48,541 nucleotides of DNA from Terrimonas ferruginea DSM 30193 (GCF_000425585.1 NZ_AUDS01000029.1:1-48541), one strand, 5' to 3'. Counted from the stretch's first letter, positions 34,173 to 42,676 are shown. The notes: generated from the letters alone by a model not told the origin. Translations and numbers: made by a program.

Positions 34173-34341
34173 TAAGTAGTAAGTAGTAAGTAGTAAGTAG
34201 TAAGTAGTAAGTAGTAAGTAGTAAGTAATAAGTAATAAGTAATAAGTAATAAGTAGCTGGGTTGTCAGGCTTCACGGATACTTCCCCTGGTTAGTGTATA
34301 CACGAACCAGGGCATTGACTATTCACCATTCACTATTGACT
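34164..34341. repeat. long AGTAAGT array, palindrome and GATTGAC-type array
   Basis: About 13 heptamers AGTAAGT/AATAAGT at 34164-34256, the longest array in the window; it begins inside the AI-2E family gene and gives its stop codon. Then a hairpin CCCTGGTT(34285-34292)/AACCAGGG(34305-34312) with the centre GTGTATACAC, then heptamers CATTGAC, TATTCAC, CATTCAC, TATTGAC (34313-34341). Confidence 0.85.
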
Positions 34342-34355
34342 TTTTTACTTTTGAA

Positions 34356-35021
34356 TTAATAAGGGTCTTTCTCCATACTTTTTCCTCTTGTTCCTCTCAA
34401 TCTTTGCCAAAAGTTTTTTCTTTCTTTCAATGCAATGAAATTTTCAGCCCGGGCGGTTTCGAAGTTTATTTCAGGATTGGTCATCTGCGGCTCCATCAAT
34501 TTGAGGGTGTCGAATACGATGGGCAATAAATGAATGTCTTTGCTGACTCTTTTGCGCGTAAAGCCACGGGTCATTTTTGATTGAAAAGGATCGGTGGCCA
34601 ATGCGATTTTTTTGAAACCCAGTTTGCGCGCTTTCTTATAAGAATAATAAATGTTCTCCACGCTGTGCTCGGCCTTGGTTTCCGTATAAATATTTTCTTT
34701 CGGTATGCCGATGGCTTCGGCATACAACGCCATCACCTTTGATTCGTAATAGGGACTGTGGACGGCAGATCCGGAAAACATCACATTCCGGGCAATTCCT
34801 TTCTCATACAGGAATTTTGCCCAGTACACACGCGCTTTCATGATGCGGCCCCATTCGCCATTTTCCAACGGAATACCCGGAACGATGATCAGGTCAAATG
34901 TTTCGTCTTCTGCCGCGCGCAGCAGCTTTTTTGATTTGGATTGGGAGAATGAACAACCTGCAAGGAGTATTGCAAGCGCCGTATATACCGGCCATCTTTT
35001 TGTCAATTGCTGAATTTGCAT
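34356..35021 (-). CDS. YdcF family (DUF218) lipoprotein
   Basis: 221 residues with lipobox ILLAGC near residue 22. DUF218/YdcF core: DLIIVPGIPLENGEWGRIM, FSGSAVHSPYYESKVMALYA, TKAEHSVENIYYSYKKA and ALATDPFQSKMTRGF. YdcF/SanA/ElyC proteins bind nucleotides or SAM in some cases and several act in envelope polysaccharide processing; the precise activity here is unknown. The C-terminal 40 residues are basic. It lies 45 bases behind the methyltransferase gene on the same strand and could be cotranscribed. Confidence 0.82.
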   Translation of the reverse strand: MQIQQLTKRWPVYTALAILLAGCSFSQSKSKKLLRAAEDETFDLIIVPGIPLENGEWGRIMKARVYWAKFLYEKGIARNVMFSGSAVHSPYYESKVMALYAEAIGIPKENIYTETKAEHSVENIYYSYKKARKLGFKKIALATDPFQSKMTRGFTRKRVSKDIHLLPIVFDTLKLMEPQMTNPEINFETARAENFIALKERKNFWQRLRGTRGKSMEKDPY

Positions 35022-35066
35022 GGGTTAGCAGTCTTTTACTGGTAAAAGGCAATTTTAATTCCAGAT

Positions 35067-35753
35067 TTACCGTGTCAGGCGCATCAGGTATTGCCCGCTC
35101 TCTTCGCGGTATAGCTCATCGCAATGCCATCCGGTGGCGCGGGCAATCTTTCGCAGCCGTTTGCTGTCAATGTATAACCAGGAAAAAAGACCGGATGTCT
35201 GTCCACGGTAGCTATACTGATAATCTACTTCGCCATAGTAACGGCGCCCTGGCGCTGGATTTTTTTCATATAAATAAGCGATGTCGGATGAGTCGAACAG
35301 CAGTTGCCCACCGGGCTTCAGCAGATTCGATGCGGTTGACAGGAACTCTTTCAGTCCCTGTATACTTCCCGTGATGCCGATGCCGTTCATCAATAACAAG
35401 ACGGTATCGAACCGGCGGCCTTTCCATTTCAGGAGATCGCCTTTTCTTACATCTGTTACACCGCGTTCTTTCATCACAGCACAGTTAAGCGGAGAGATAT
35501 CGAGTGCCGTTACCTTGCGGCCTTGCTGTTGCAGGTAAAGCGCATGACTTCCTGCACCTGCGCCGGCATCGAGTATATGCCCCGTGCAGGCACCCAATGC
35601 GATATGTTCCAGTTCCGACATTTCCGAGGGCGAACGGAAATAAACACGCACCGGCATTTGCTCCCGTGGGCCATAAGAGGGAAGTATCCATAAACGTGTA
35701 CGCCGTTGCCCGGCCTGGTAATCGGCAATGGCTTGCCCGAGTATATCCTGCAT
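35067..35753 (-). CDS. class I SAM-dependent methyltransferase
   Basis: 228 residues from ATG 35753 (MQDILGQAIADYQAGQ). Motif I GHILDAGAGAGSHALYL, the acidic end of strand two KVTALDIS, motif II FDTVLLLMNGIG and motif III LLKPGGQLLFDSSD. This is a Methyltransf_11/25-type small-molecule methyltransferase. Tyr-rich C-terminal part (YYGEVDYQYSYRGQTSGLF) may form the substrate lid. Substrate unknown. It diverges from the S10 peptidase gene with a 62-base gap. Confidence 0.82.
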   Translation of the reverse strand: MQDILGQAIADYQAGQRRTRLWILPSYGPREQMPVRVYFRSPSEMSELEHIALGACTGHILDAGAGAGSHALYLQQQGRKVTALDISPLNCAVMKERGVTDVRKGDLLKWKGRRFDTVLLLMNGIGITGSIQGLKEFLSTASNLLKPGGQLLFDSSDIAYLYEKNPAPGRRYYGEVDYQYSYRGQTSGLFSWLYIDSKRLRKIARATGWHCDELYREESGQYLMRLTR

Positions 35754-35815
35754 GCGGTAAAGATAATAGCTGCCCGGAAAAGTAGTATCTTCCGTAGCTA
35801 AAACCAATACATTTT

Positions 35816-37315
35816 ATGCGACTGCTTCTCCTGTCCGTTGCGCTGATTGTTTCGCAATATCTCTGCGCCCAGAAAGAGGTTAAAGATTTTTCAGTACCCG
35901 CAAGTGTGCAGGTGGTTAAATCCAGCGGCTCGGTTAAAACCGGTACGGCTACTATCCCTTATACAGCGTATACGGGATATCTCGATCTGAAAAACGATAC
36001 CGGCAAGCTGATCGCGAAAGTATTTTTTACTTATTACAGGAAAGAGAATGAAACAGTGGAAAAACGTCCGCTGACATTTACTTTCAATGGCGGTCCGGGT
36101 TCTTCGTCTGTATGGCTGCACATGGGCGGATTGGGGCCCAAACGCGTGAAACTGGAGAAAGACGGTACGGCGCCGGCCCCGCCTTACCAGATCATCAACA
36201 ATGAATATACCTGGCTGGATAAAACGGATCTCGTTTTCATCGATCCCGTGGCTACGGGGTTTAGTCAGCCTGCTTCCGGCGAAAATCCACGCCAGTTTCA
36301 TGGGTTCAATGAAGATGTACAATCGGTTGGTTCGTTTATCCGCCATTTTCTTTCACGCTTCGAACGTTGGGGATCGCCGAAGTTCCTGGCAGGCGAGAGC
36401 TATGGTACTACCCGCGCTGCGGGACTGGCCAAGTTTCTCCAAGACAGCTATCGCATTTATATCAATGGTATTTTTCTCATTTCCCCCGTATTGAATTTCG
36501 GTACCAACGATTATTATGTCGGGCATGATTTGCCGAGGGCTTTGTATATTCCTTCCTATACTGCAGCAGCCTGGTATCACAAAAAGCTGGCGCCCGCGTT
36601 GCAGGCAGATCTGCAAAAAGCATTAAAGGAGAGTGAAGAATTTGCATTAGGCGCTTATGCTACGGCTTTGCTAAAAGGCGATTGGATGAGTGATGCCGAA
36701 AAAGAGCAAATCGCAGAAAAAATGAGCTACTACACGGGTCTCAGCAAAGCGTATTGTTTGCAGGCCAATCTCCGTGTGGATGAAAACCGTTTCTACAAAG
36801 AATTACGCCGCAGTGAAGGACTGACCATTGGTCGCCTGGATGCGCGGTTCACCGGCCGGGATATCGACGATGCGGGTGAGTATGTAAGTTATGATCCGTC
36901 GTTCAGCAATATCGACGGACCGTTCACCACGGCCATGAATGACTATATCAACCGTGATTTATTGTTCAAGGAAGAAAAGGCCTATAATATTTTCGGTAAT
37001 GTTTATCCGTGGAATTACAACAATGTCCAGAACAAATTTCTCAACGTGGCCGAAAATCTGCGGGATGCCATGACCAAAAATCCGTCTTTGAAAGTATACG
37101 TGGGTTCGGGTTATTACGATTTTGCGACGCCTTATTTCACGGCAAAATATGATGTAGCCCATATGTTTCTCCGCAAAGAAGCGCAGGGCAATGTGCGTCA
37201 TTATTTTTACAACTCCGGGCACATGTATTATATCAATGAACCGGATATGGTTCAATTTAAAAAAGATGTTAACGAATTTTTTGACTGGAGTCTGCGCCCT
37301 TCCACACAGCCCTGA
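35816..37315 (+). CDS. secreted S10 family serine carboxypeptidase
   Basis: 499 residues with a signal peptide (ends LCAQ). Alpha/beta-hydrolase of peptidase family S10: oxyanion and binding motif NGGPGSSS (91-98), nucleophile Ser195 in GESYGT, Asp in GYYDFATPYF and His in NSGHMYYINEPD. The Asn-Gly-Gly and Glu preceding the Ser are the carboxyl-group-binding features of carboxypeptidase Y. S10 enzymes work at acid pH on peptide C-termini; a periplasmic or secreted role in peptide breakdown is likely. A -7-like TATCTTCC at 35786-35793 precedes the start. Confidence 0.92.
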   Translation: MRLLLLSVALIVSQYLCAQKEVKDFSVPASVQVVKSSGSVKTGTATIPYTAYTGYLDLKNDTGKLIAKVFFTYYRKENETVEKRPLTFTFNGGPGSSSVWLHMGGLGPKRVKLEKDGTAPAPPYQIINNEYTWLDKTDLVFIDPVATGFSQPASGENPRQFHGFNEDVQSVGSFIRHFLSRFERWGSPKFLAGESYGTTRAAGLAKFLQDSYRIYINGIFLISPVLNFGTNDYYVGHDLPRALYIPSYTAAAWYHKKLAPALQADLQKALKESEEFALGAYATALLKGDWMSDAEKEQIAEKMSYYTGLSKAYCLQANLRVDENRFYKELRRSEGLTIGRLDARFTGRDIDDAGEYVSYDPSFSNIDGPFTTAMNDYINRDLLFKEEKAYNIFGNVYPWNYNNVQNKFLNVAENLRDAMTKNPSLKVYVGSGYYDFATPYFTAKYDVAHMFLRKEAQGNVRHYFYNSGHMYYINEPDMVQFKKDVNEFFDWSLRPSTQP

Positions 37316-37486
37316 GGTGGGGCTGGCTGATAAACGTGGAAAGAATTCCGCATAGTTAAAATATATCGTTCACAATCCGGTATTTCCGCCCAACATTTCA
37401 ACCGGCTTTATTGTTGTAGGAATAATAGCGGGCAGGACGAAAACACGTGTTGCCGGTATTAATTGACTTACCAAAAACAATTGGAT

Positions 37487-37864
37487 ATGGACATCATTAT
37501 TCAATCTCTGGGCTTTCGCGCCGGAGAAAAACTGGAAGATTTTGTACGGGAAAAAGTAAATACACTTAAAGGCGACCGGATCGTACGGGCCAATGTGACC
37601 CTCTTCAAGGGAGCGGGAAGTGAGCAGGAGAAGGATTACTGCGAAATCCGGCTTGAAGTTCCCGGCAATGATCTTTTTGTAAAGAAAAACAGTGAATACT
37701 TTGAAACCTCGGTCAGCGAGTGCGTAGACGTATTAACGCTGAAGCTGAAAGAAGAAAAAGACAAACGCACTAATCGCCGGGTAGATCCCGCTGTGATCCA
37801 GGATATCGCCCAGCAGGCTGATGATAATGACAACTGGGTGGATCTGGAGGAGGTGGTGAAGTAA
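37487..37864 (+). CDS. hpf: ribosome hibernation promoting factor (HPF/RaiA family)
   Basis: 125 residues from ATG 37487 (MDIIIQSLGFRAGEKLEDFV). Beta-alpha-beta-beta-beta-alpha fold of the short HPF/YfiA family, with acidic strand endings, the NVTLFKGAGSEQEKDYCEIRLEVPG hairpin region and the basic helix VLTLKLKEEKDKRTNRR that binds 16S rRNA. An acidic tail of about 25 residues (DIAQQADDNDNWVDLEE) follows. It lacks the long-form dimerisation domain. The protein blocks the decoding region in stationary phase. The terminator is at 37961-37986. Confidence 0.87.
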   Translation: MDIIIQSLGFRAGEKLEDFVREKVNTLKGDRIVRANVTLFKGAGSEQEKDYCEIRLEVPGNDLFVKKNSEYFETSVSECVDVLTLKLKEEKDKRTNRRVDPAVIQDIAQQADDNDNWVDLEEVVK

Positions 37865-37865
37865 C

Positions 37866-37927
37866 AAATGTGTAAATGTGAAAGTGTGTAAATGTGAAAA
37901 TGGTTGTTAAATGCGCATACATTCACA
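37866..37927. repeat. octamer array behind hpf
   Basis: Units ATGTGTAA, ATGTGAAA, GTGTGTAA, ATGTGAAA starting directly after the stop codon, and a short reversed copy (ATTCACATT) near 37919-37928. Confidence 0.5.
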
Positions 37928-37960
37928 TTATGCTGATAATATCCAGCCTAAGTTATAATG

Positions 37961-37986
37961 AGCACCGCGCAAGCGGTGCTTTTTTG
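37961..37986 (+). terminator. intrinsic terminator of hpf
   Basis: AGCACCGC-GCAA-GCGGTGCT, eight perfect pairs and a stable GNRA-like loop, followed by six T. Confidence 0.85.
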
Positions 37987-38010
37987 TTTGAGATAGAATA
38001 CTAAGCTCGC

Positions 38011-38093
38011 TGGTTCTTGAGCATAAGAACCAAGCCCGTTTATTGACGATTCACTCCCGAAGCATCGGGATCACCATTCACGATTCACGATAT
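38011..38093. repeat. palindrome and heptamer array with embedded CCCGAAGCATCGGG
   Basis: Hairpin GGTTCTT(38012-38018)/AAGAACC(38025-38031), then heptamers TATTGAC, GATTCAC, the palindrome TCCCGAAGCATCGGGA, and again CACCATTCAC, GATTCAC. The palindrome splits what would be a continuous array. Confidence 0.65.
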
Positions 38094-38150
38094 CCTTATT
38101 TTGCGTTCAGATTTCAATTTTTTAATTTTGACTTTTGAATTTTTACTTCT

Positions 38151-39035
38151 ATGCGCGTGTTATTTCTTTTCCTGCTGATTTCTCTTTCAATTGCATCATC
38201 CGCCCAGGTGATAATTCCTTTTGAGCAAACCCCGCAGGGGCATATCCTGATCAAAGCGGTAGTCAACGGCGTGGAAGGAAGTTTTGTATTCGATACGGGC
38301 GGAGGAGTGAATGTGGTTACCAAAAAGTTTGCAAACAAAGCAAATATCACCCTGCAAAAAGACGGTGGCTACACGGCCTTCCGTGCTACCGGCGAACGCG
38401 TAGATGTAGTCTTCTATGCATCGCAAAGTATTGCCATCGGCAGTTACAAAATCGACAAGCCCGAGATCGCAGTACTAGATGCCGATTTTGGTCCCATCGA
38501 CGGACTGATCTCGCTGGTCAATTTCCGCACACAACCTTTCACGATCGATTATTCGGGGAAAAGACTGGTGCTGGAAACCACAAAGAGTTTGCAGGCCATC
38601 CGCAAGAAAAATCCCGCTACGGTTCCCTTGCAGCTGGAAGATTCCCGGGGCCGTTCGCTCGATATTTTTGCTTATTTCCAGGTCAATGATACATTGACAT
38701 TGCAATTCCTGCTCGACAGCGGTTCAGGTTCGGGTGTGTTTCGTCTCAATCCGCGTTATATGCCGCAACTGGGCATTGACAAAAGCGATTCAGCAAAAGT
38801 ACAGGTGCGCGAACACCGCAGCGAGATTGACACCGCATTTGTCAGCCGTACTTATATCGCTGAGATCAAAAAATTGCAACCTCATCAGACAAGCGCCAGG
38901 CCGCATACAGCTTTCAAGGCGGCATTCGTTGACGGACTGATCTACGATGGCATCATCAGCATCGACTGGATGGGCCCGGTGCTCACCTTCGATCTGGCGC
39001 GCCGCGAATTGTTAGTAGGTCAGGAAGCTAAATAA
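38151..39035 (+). CDS. secreted retropepsin-like aspartyl protease
   Basis: 294 residues with a signal peptide (ends SSAQ). Two half-domains, each with an aspartyl protease turn: EGSFVFDTGGGVNVVTKKF (about 40-60) and LQFLLDSGSGSGVFRLN (about 185-200). The two D-T/S-G motifs in one chain fit a pepsin-like or gag-related fold (PF13650-type). Substrate unknown; periplasmic or outer-membrane location likely. The 3' end overlaps the AHSA1 gene on the other strand by 16 bases. Confidence 0.83.
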   Translation: MRVLFLFLLISLSIASSAQVIIPFEQTPQGHILIKAVVNGVEGSFVFDTGGGVNVVTKKFANKANITLQKDGGYTAFRATGERVDVVFYASQSIAIGSYKIDKPEIAVLDADFGPIDGLISLVNFRTQPFTIDYSGKRLVLETTKSLQAIRKKNPATVPLQLEDSRGRSLDIFAYFQVNDTLTLQFLLDSGSGSGVFRLNPRYMPQLGIDKSDSAKVQVREHRSEIDTAFVSRTYIAEIKKLQPHQTSARPHTAFKAAFVDGLIYDGIISIDWMGPVLTFDLARRELLVGQEAK

Positions 39036-39520
39036 CGCTCCAGCTTTTCCCATGTTGCCGTAAATCCGCGTTGCATGTCCTCGCTGATCTGCAACATGCC
39101 GTCCTTTTCTTCGGAAGTTGCATTGATCGGTTCACCTGTGATGGTGAGGGTCGTTTTGCCGGCATGCTCTGTAAAATACAGGCGGTAAAGAATTTCTTTT
39201 GGTAAGGGAATGTCGAAGGGAGCGGGGATCACATTTCCTTTTTCATCTGCAAAAGCATTGCTGAACTCCAGCACATCATAGGGACGAATAGTACCAAATA
39301 GAAAGCGGCCATAGTTGATAATGCCGTTGTGTTCCATCTTAAAATGAAAAACACCACCCGGTCTGAAATCCAATGAGAGTACGGAGTTGGTAGTTTCCGC
39401 AGGTCCCCACCACTGCGCCAGCGCTTCGGCTGTTGAAAAAGCGTTGAACACCAATTCACGCGGCGCATCGAATACATGCACCAGTTTAAACGGTGCTTCT
39501 TTTGTTGAAGGAGTACTCAT
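39020..39520 (-). CDS. SRPBCC family protein, AHSA1-like
   Basis: 166 residues, START/Bet v1-like fold of the AHSA1 (activator of Hsp90 ATPase homologue) group: HVFDAPRELVFNAFSTAEAL, QWWGPAETT, FRPGGVFHFKM and the last helix MQRGFTATWEKLERYLA. Such proteins bind hydrophobic ligands in a cavity. In many bacteria they are encoded directly behind an ArsR-type repressor, as here: its ATG overlaps the arsR stop codon by one base. The protein probably handles or senses the compound that releases the repressor, but no ligand is known. Confidence 0.88.
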   Translation of the reverse strand: MSTPSTKEAPFKLVHVFDAPRELVFNAFSTAEALAQWWGPAETTNSVLSLDFRPGGVFHFKMEHNGIINYGRFLFGTIRPYDVLEFSNAFADEKGNVIPAPFDIPLPKEILYRLYFTEHAGKTTLTITGEPINATSEEKDGMLQISEDMQRGFTATWEKLERYLAS

Positions 39521-39852
39521 TACTTATGTTTTTTAGTTGTTTGTACTTTGTCGAGATAATGTTCAAGGGAATGGAATTTTGTTTTCCAAAACTTGCGGCA
39601 ATGATCCACCCAGCGGCTTACTTCATCGAGTTCCTTTAGTTTAGCTTCACACCATTGCTCGCGTCCCTGCCGCGTAATCTGTAGCAACCCGCATTCAGAA
39701 AGGATTTTTACATGCAGCGATACAGCCTGCCGGGTCATGTCGTATTTGTCGGCCAAAGTCGTAAGGTTGACAGGCTGGCGGGCAACAGTTTCCAATATAT
39801 GACGGCGCGTAGGATCTGCGATGGCCTGAAAAACATCTCTTCTGATTTTCAT
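39520..39852 (-). CDS. ArsR-family transcriptional regulator
   Basis: 110 residues from ATG 39852. Winged helix: VFQAIADPTRRHILETVARQ, LADKYDMTRQAVSLHVKIL as recognition helix, and the wing CGLLQITRQGREQWCEA. It lacks the CxC metal site of ArsR/SmtB. Proteins of this PadR/ArsR-like type with a partner AHSA1 gene usually repress their own operon. Two related palindromes flank and overlap the -7 element just upstream, which supports autoregulation. Confidence 0.9.
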   Translation of the reverse strand: MKIRRDVFQAIADPTRRHILETVARQPVNLTTLADKYDMTRQAVSLHVKILSECGLLQITRQGREQWCEAKLKELDEVSRWVDHCRKFWKTKFHSLEHYLDKVQTTKKHK

Positions 39853-39857
39853 AAAAC

Positions 39858-39873
39858 GCAAGTATTTACTTGC
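39858..39873. promoter_or_regulatory. ArsR-type operator 1
   Basis: GCAAGT-ATTT-ACTTGC, perfect inverted repeat, six bases upstream of the arsR ATG and over the predicted transcription start. Confidence 0.65.
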
Positions 39874-39904
39874 AAAAGTAAATGCAACTATTTGCTTGCG
39901 CAAA
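39873..39904 (-). promoter_or_regulatory. arsR-AHSA1 promoter
   Basis: On the minus strand TTTG (39904-39901), 20 bases, TACTTTTG (39880-39873): same spacing as in the nadM promoter. Confidence 0.65.
39884..39899. promoter_or_regulatory. ArsR-type operator 2
   Basis: GCAACT-ATTT-GCTTGC, one pair imperfect, between the -33 and -7 elements, 26 bases from operator 1. Confidence 0.6.
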
Positions 39905-39967
39905 TTTTTTTATGAAAAAGGGCAACGTTTTTTCCAGCGTGTCTGTCAGTGATGAAAACTGATTGTT

Positions 39968-40354
39968 ATGAGAATTTACGCGATACTGGCTATCATCGGA
40001 TTGATTGGTCTATCAGCCTGTTCCAAATCAAAGGATTGCGATTACCGTAAAGCCACGGTAATACGTTATGATTGCGATCGTGTCGTCTTGCAATTGAGCG
40101 AAGATTATCCGATCGGAGAGGATAATTGGTATGATGCAAATTCGGGTGAGCGTTATGATAATGTAGTGAGTTGCCTGAACATCTGTACCATCCGTGAAGC
40201 AACGAGGGCAGTGCCTAACGCAACCGTCTATGTGAAATTGAAGGAGACAACACGTACCAATGGGGAAACTTGCCTGGTTTGTGTTGGCATTCCTTTATCA
40301 GCGCCGGCTGTAGTGGTGGAAGCAACGGCCGTATCTGCTTCGCAATGCCGTTAA
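39968..40354 (+). CDS. small Cys-rich lipoprotein of unknown function
   Basis: 128 residues. Lipobox LSAC near residue 18, so a lipoprotein. Mature part has seven further Cys (CDYRKATVIRYDCDRVVLQL, VVSCLNICTIREA, ETCLVCVGIP, QCR), suggesting disulfides. No family recognised. It lies between the arsR promoter and the ABC-F gene on the plus strand, with its own unclear promoter. Confidence 0.72.
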   Translation: MRIYAILAIIGLIGLSACSKSKDCDYRKATVIRYDCDRVVLQLSEDYPIGEDNWYDANSGERYDNVVSCLNICTIREATRAVPNATVYVKLKETTRTNGETCLVCVGIPLSAPAVVVEATAVSASQCR

Positions 40355-40373
40355 ATTTTTTGGATAGTTTTAT

Positions 40374-40381
40374 TATCTTTG
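40374..40381 (+). promoter_or_regulatory. -7 element of the ABC-F gene
   Basis: TATCTTTG is a perfect TAnnTTTG. It leaves a leader of about 90 bases before the ATG at 40480, long enough for attenuation as known for antibiotic-responsive ABC-F genes; no clear leader peptide or terminator seen. Confidence 0.5.
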
Positions 40382-40479
40382 TGGCTCAAACACAGAACTG
40401 AACATGTAGACCTCACTTTTTTCCGGATAAATAAAATAGCAGGCAGCTGCCTGGTTTCTTCACGTTAAAGGAAAAAAGT

Positions 40480-42072
40480 ATGTTGTTTCTTCAAGATGTG
40501 GTCTACACGCATCCCAATGGAGATGTGTTATTCAGCGATATTCATCTGAACATATTACCGCAGCAGAAAGCAGGAATTGTCGGCGCCAATGGTGCTGGTA
40601 AATCTGTATTGCTCCAACTCATAGCCGGGTTGCTCAAACCCTCGTCGGGTACCGTTCGCGCAGATCGCCCGGTTTATTATCTGCCGCAGCTGGCGGATCA
40701 ATTCTCCTCTTTTTCTATTGCGGAAGTGTGGGGCATCGCCGCCAAACGCAATGCCCTGCATGCGATATTGAAGGGTGAGGTGAATGAACATCATTTCACT
40801 TTGCTCAATGACGACTGGACACTGGAAGAACGCTGCGTCGAAGCACTCGAAGCATGGGGGCTGAAAGATGTGGCATTGGATCAGTTGATGGCGGGCTTAA
40901 GCAGGGGACAGCAAACGCGGGTGTTGCTGGCGGGCATCACACTGCGCCAGCCCGCATTGGTCTTACTCGATGAACCGAGTAATCATCTCGATAAATCAAG
41001 TCGTGAGCAATTGTACGCCTACCTGCGCGACACACGCGATACGGTGCTGGTGGTAAGTCATGACAGAACATTGCTGGATCAGCTGCCTTTTATTTATGAA
41101 CTCAGTGAAAAAGGGCTGCAGGCATTTGGCGGTAATTACAGTTTTTATAAAGAACAAAAAGAACTGGAGCAGTCGGCGCTTCAGCATGAACTGAAAGAAG
41201 CGGAGAAAGCATTGCGCAAAGCAAAAGAGCTCGAGCGCGAGACAAAAGAACGGCGGCAGCGCCAGGATGCACGCGGAAAAAAGAAACAGGAAAACGCAGG
41301 TCTGCCCACCATTTCCATGAATACATTCCGCAACAACGCGGAAAAAAGTACCGCTAAACTAAAAGGCATTCACGAAGAAAAAACGGGCCAGTTATCAGGA
41401 GATGTAAAACGTCTTCGTGAAATACAACCCGATGGCAGTACCATGCGCCTCGACTTCGATGAAGCAGCGATGCACCGCGGCAAACGGCTGATCGGAGCAA
41501 AAGATGTACAGGTAAAAATAAACGGCAGGTGTTTATGGAAAGAACCGCTGAACCTCGACCTGTTCAGCGGTGATCGTGTTGCCATAGCCGGTGACAATGG
41601 TTCCGGGAAAACGACCATGCTGCAGCTGTTGCTCGGGCTGCGACAACCCGATGAAGGGAAAGTGGAAAGGGCTGAATTTAACTACCTGTACATCGATCAG
41701 GATTATTCGCAAATCGGCGGGAGGCAGACAGTGCAGGAACTGGCCGCTGCTTATAATACGGCGGGTCTGCAACCACACGAACTCAACAGCCGCCTTACAC
41801 ATTTTCTTTTTTATCAGGAAGATTGGGACAAACCCTGCTATGGGTTGAGTGGAGGTGAACGCATGCGGTTGTTGCTGTGTTGTCTTACGCTAACCGATGA
41901 GCCGCCGTCCTTATTGGTGCTGGACGAGCCTACCAATAATCTGGACCTGCAGAATATCTCCATCCTCACTGAAGCGGTGCGATCGTACAAAGGCACTTTG
42001 TTAGTGGTATCGCATGATGAATGGTTTTTGAAGGAGGTAGGAGTGGGAATTAATTTGACGATAAAGGTATAA
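40480..42072 (+). CDS. ABC-F family ATPase
   Basis: 530 residues, two ATP-binding cassettes and no membrane segments. ABC1: Walker A GANGAGKS (35-42), signature LSRGQQTR (R in place of G), Walker B VLLDEPSNHLD. ABC2: Walker A GDNGSGKT, signature LSGGERMR, Walker B LVLDEPTNNLD. Between them a long basic helical linker (about 235-310, LRKAKELERETKERRQRQ). ABC-F proteins bind the ribosomal E site; some protect it from antibiotics, others relieve stalling. The gene is not one of EttA, Uup or YheS by linker pattern that I can recognise. The stop codon TAA belongs to the following AGGTATA array. Confidence 0.87.
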   Translation: MLFLQDVVYTHPNGDVLFSDIHLNILPQQKAGIVGANGAGKSVLLQLIAGLLKPSSGTVRADRPVYYLPQLADQFSSFSIAEVWGIAAKRNALHAILKGEVNEHHFTLLNDDWTLEERCVEALEAWGLKDVALDQLMAGLSRGQQTRVLLAGITLRQPALVLLDEPSNHLDKSSREQLYAYLRDTRDTVLVVSHDRTLLDQLPFIYELSEKGLQAFGGNYSFYKEQKELEQSALQHELKEAEKALRKAKELERETKERRQRQDARGKKKQENAGLPTISMNTFRNNAEKSTAKLKGIHEEKTGQLSGDVKRLREIQPDGSTMRLDFDEAAMHRGKRLIGAKDVQVKINGRCLWKEPLNLDLFSGDRVAIAGDNGSGKTTMLQLLLGLRQPDEGKVERAEFNYLYIDQDYSQIGGRQTVQELAAAYNTAGLQPHELNSRLTHFLFYQEDWDKPCYGLSGGERMRLLLCCLTLTDEPPSLLVLDEPTNNLDLQNISILTEAVRSYKGTLLVVSHDEWFLKEVGVGINLTIKV

Positions 42073-42093
42073 GGTATAGGGTATAGGGTATCG
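42064..42093. repeat. AGGTATA-type heptamer array behind the ABC-F gene
   Basis: Units AGGTATA, AGGTATA, GGGTATA, GGGTATC starting in the last codons of the ABC-F gene and supplying its stop. Reverse complement of the array at 6196-6240. Confidence 0.7.
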
Positions 42094-42205
42094 AATGGTT
42101 ACTTAGCGCCTTTGCTCCTTATGTTTCTTTGCGTGAAAATTGCGTCTTTCTAAGCGAAGCCGATTCGCATATTTATTATCTTAGAACCTGAAGATTTTTT
42201 GAACT

Positions 42206-42676
42206 ATGCTGATTCCTCAAATCGCCGGTCACTTCCGGCAAGTATATTTCGGTGGCAACTGGACGGCTTCCTGCCTGAAAGATCAGTTGTCCGATATCAG
42301 TCGCGAAGAAGCGGTAACGGCCATTCCCGGATTGACCAATACGATATTGGCGCTGACCTATCACATACACTACTATGTGGTGACAATTCGTGGCGTGCTG
42401 CGTGGCGGTCCGCTGGATGCGCACGATAAATTCAGTTTTGATCATCCGGCTATCGAAACGGAAGAACAATGGCAATTGTTTTTACTGGATGTATGGAAAA
42501 CAGCCGAAGAGTTGGCTGACCTGATGGAACCATTGCCCGATGAAAAACTGGATGAAAACTTCACCGACGAAAAATATGGTAACTATTACCGCAACTTGTC
42601 TGGTTTGATTGAACATACACATTATCACCTCGGGCAGATTGTGGTGATGAAGAAGATGATAAGGAGTGATAAGTAG
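42206..42676 (+). CDS. DinB superfamily protein (second copy type)
   Basis: 156 residues, four-helix bundle. Metal-site His candidates in LTYHIHYYVVTIRG and SGLIEHTHYHLGQIVVMKK; the FGGNWTASCLKDQLSDIS opening is that of the DUF1572-like DinB branch, different from the DinB protein at 29298-29789. Function unknown. TATCTTAG at 42177-42184 is the likely -7 element. The stop codon TAG is the first part of a TAAGTAG repeat. Confidence 0.82.
   Translation: MLIPQIAGHFRQVYFGGNWTASCLKDQLSDISREEAVTAIPGLTNTILALTYHIHYYVVTIRGVLRGGPLDAHDKFSFDHPAIETEEQWQLFLLDVWKTAEELADLMEPLPDEKLDENFTDEKYGNYYRNLSGLIEHTHYHLGQIVVMKKMIRSDK

Noticed and set aside
34164-34256. Array of regularly repeated units that might be taken for a CRISPR
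   Set aside because: Units are seven bases, directly adjacent and without spacers; no cas genes nearby.
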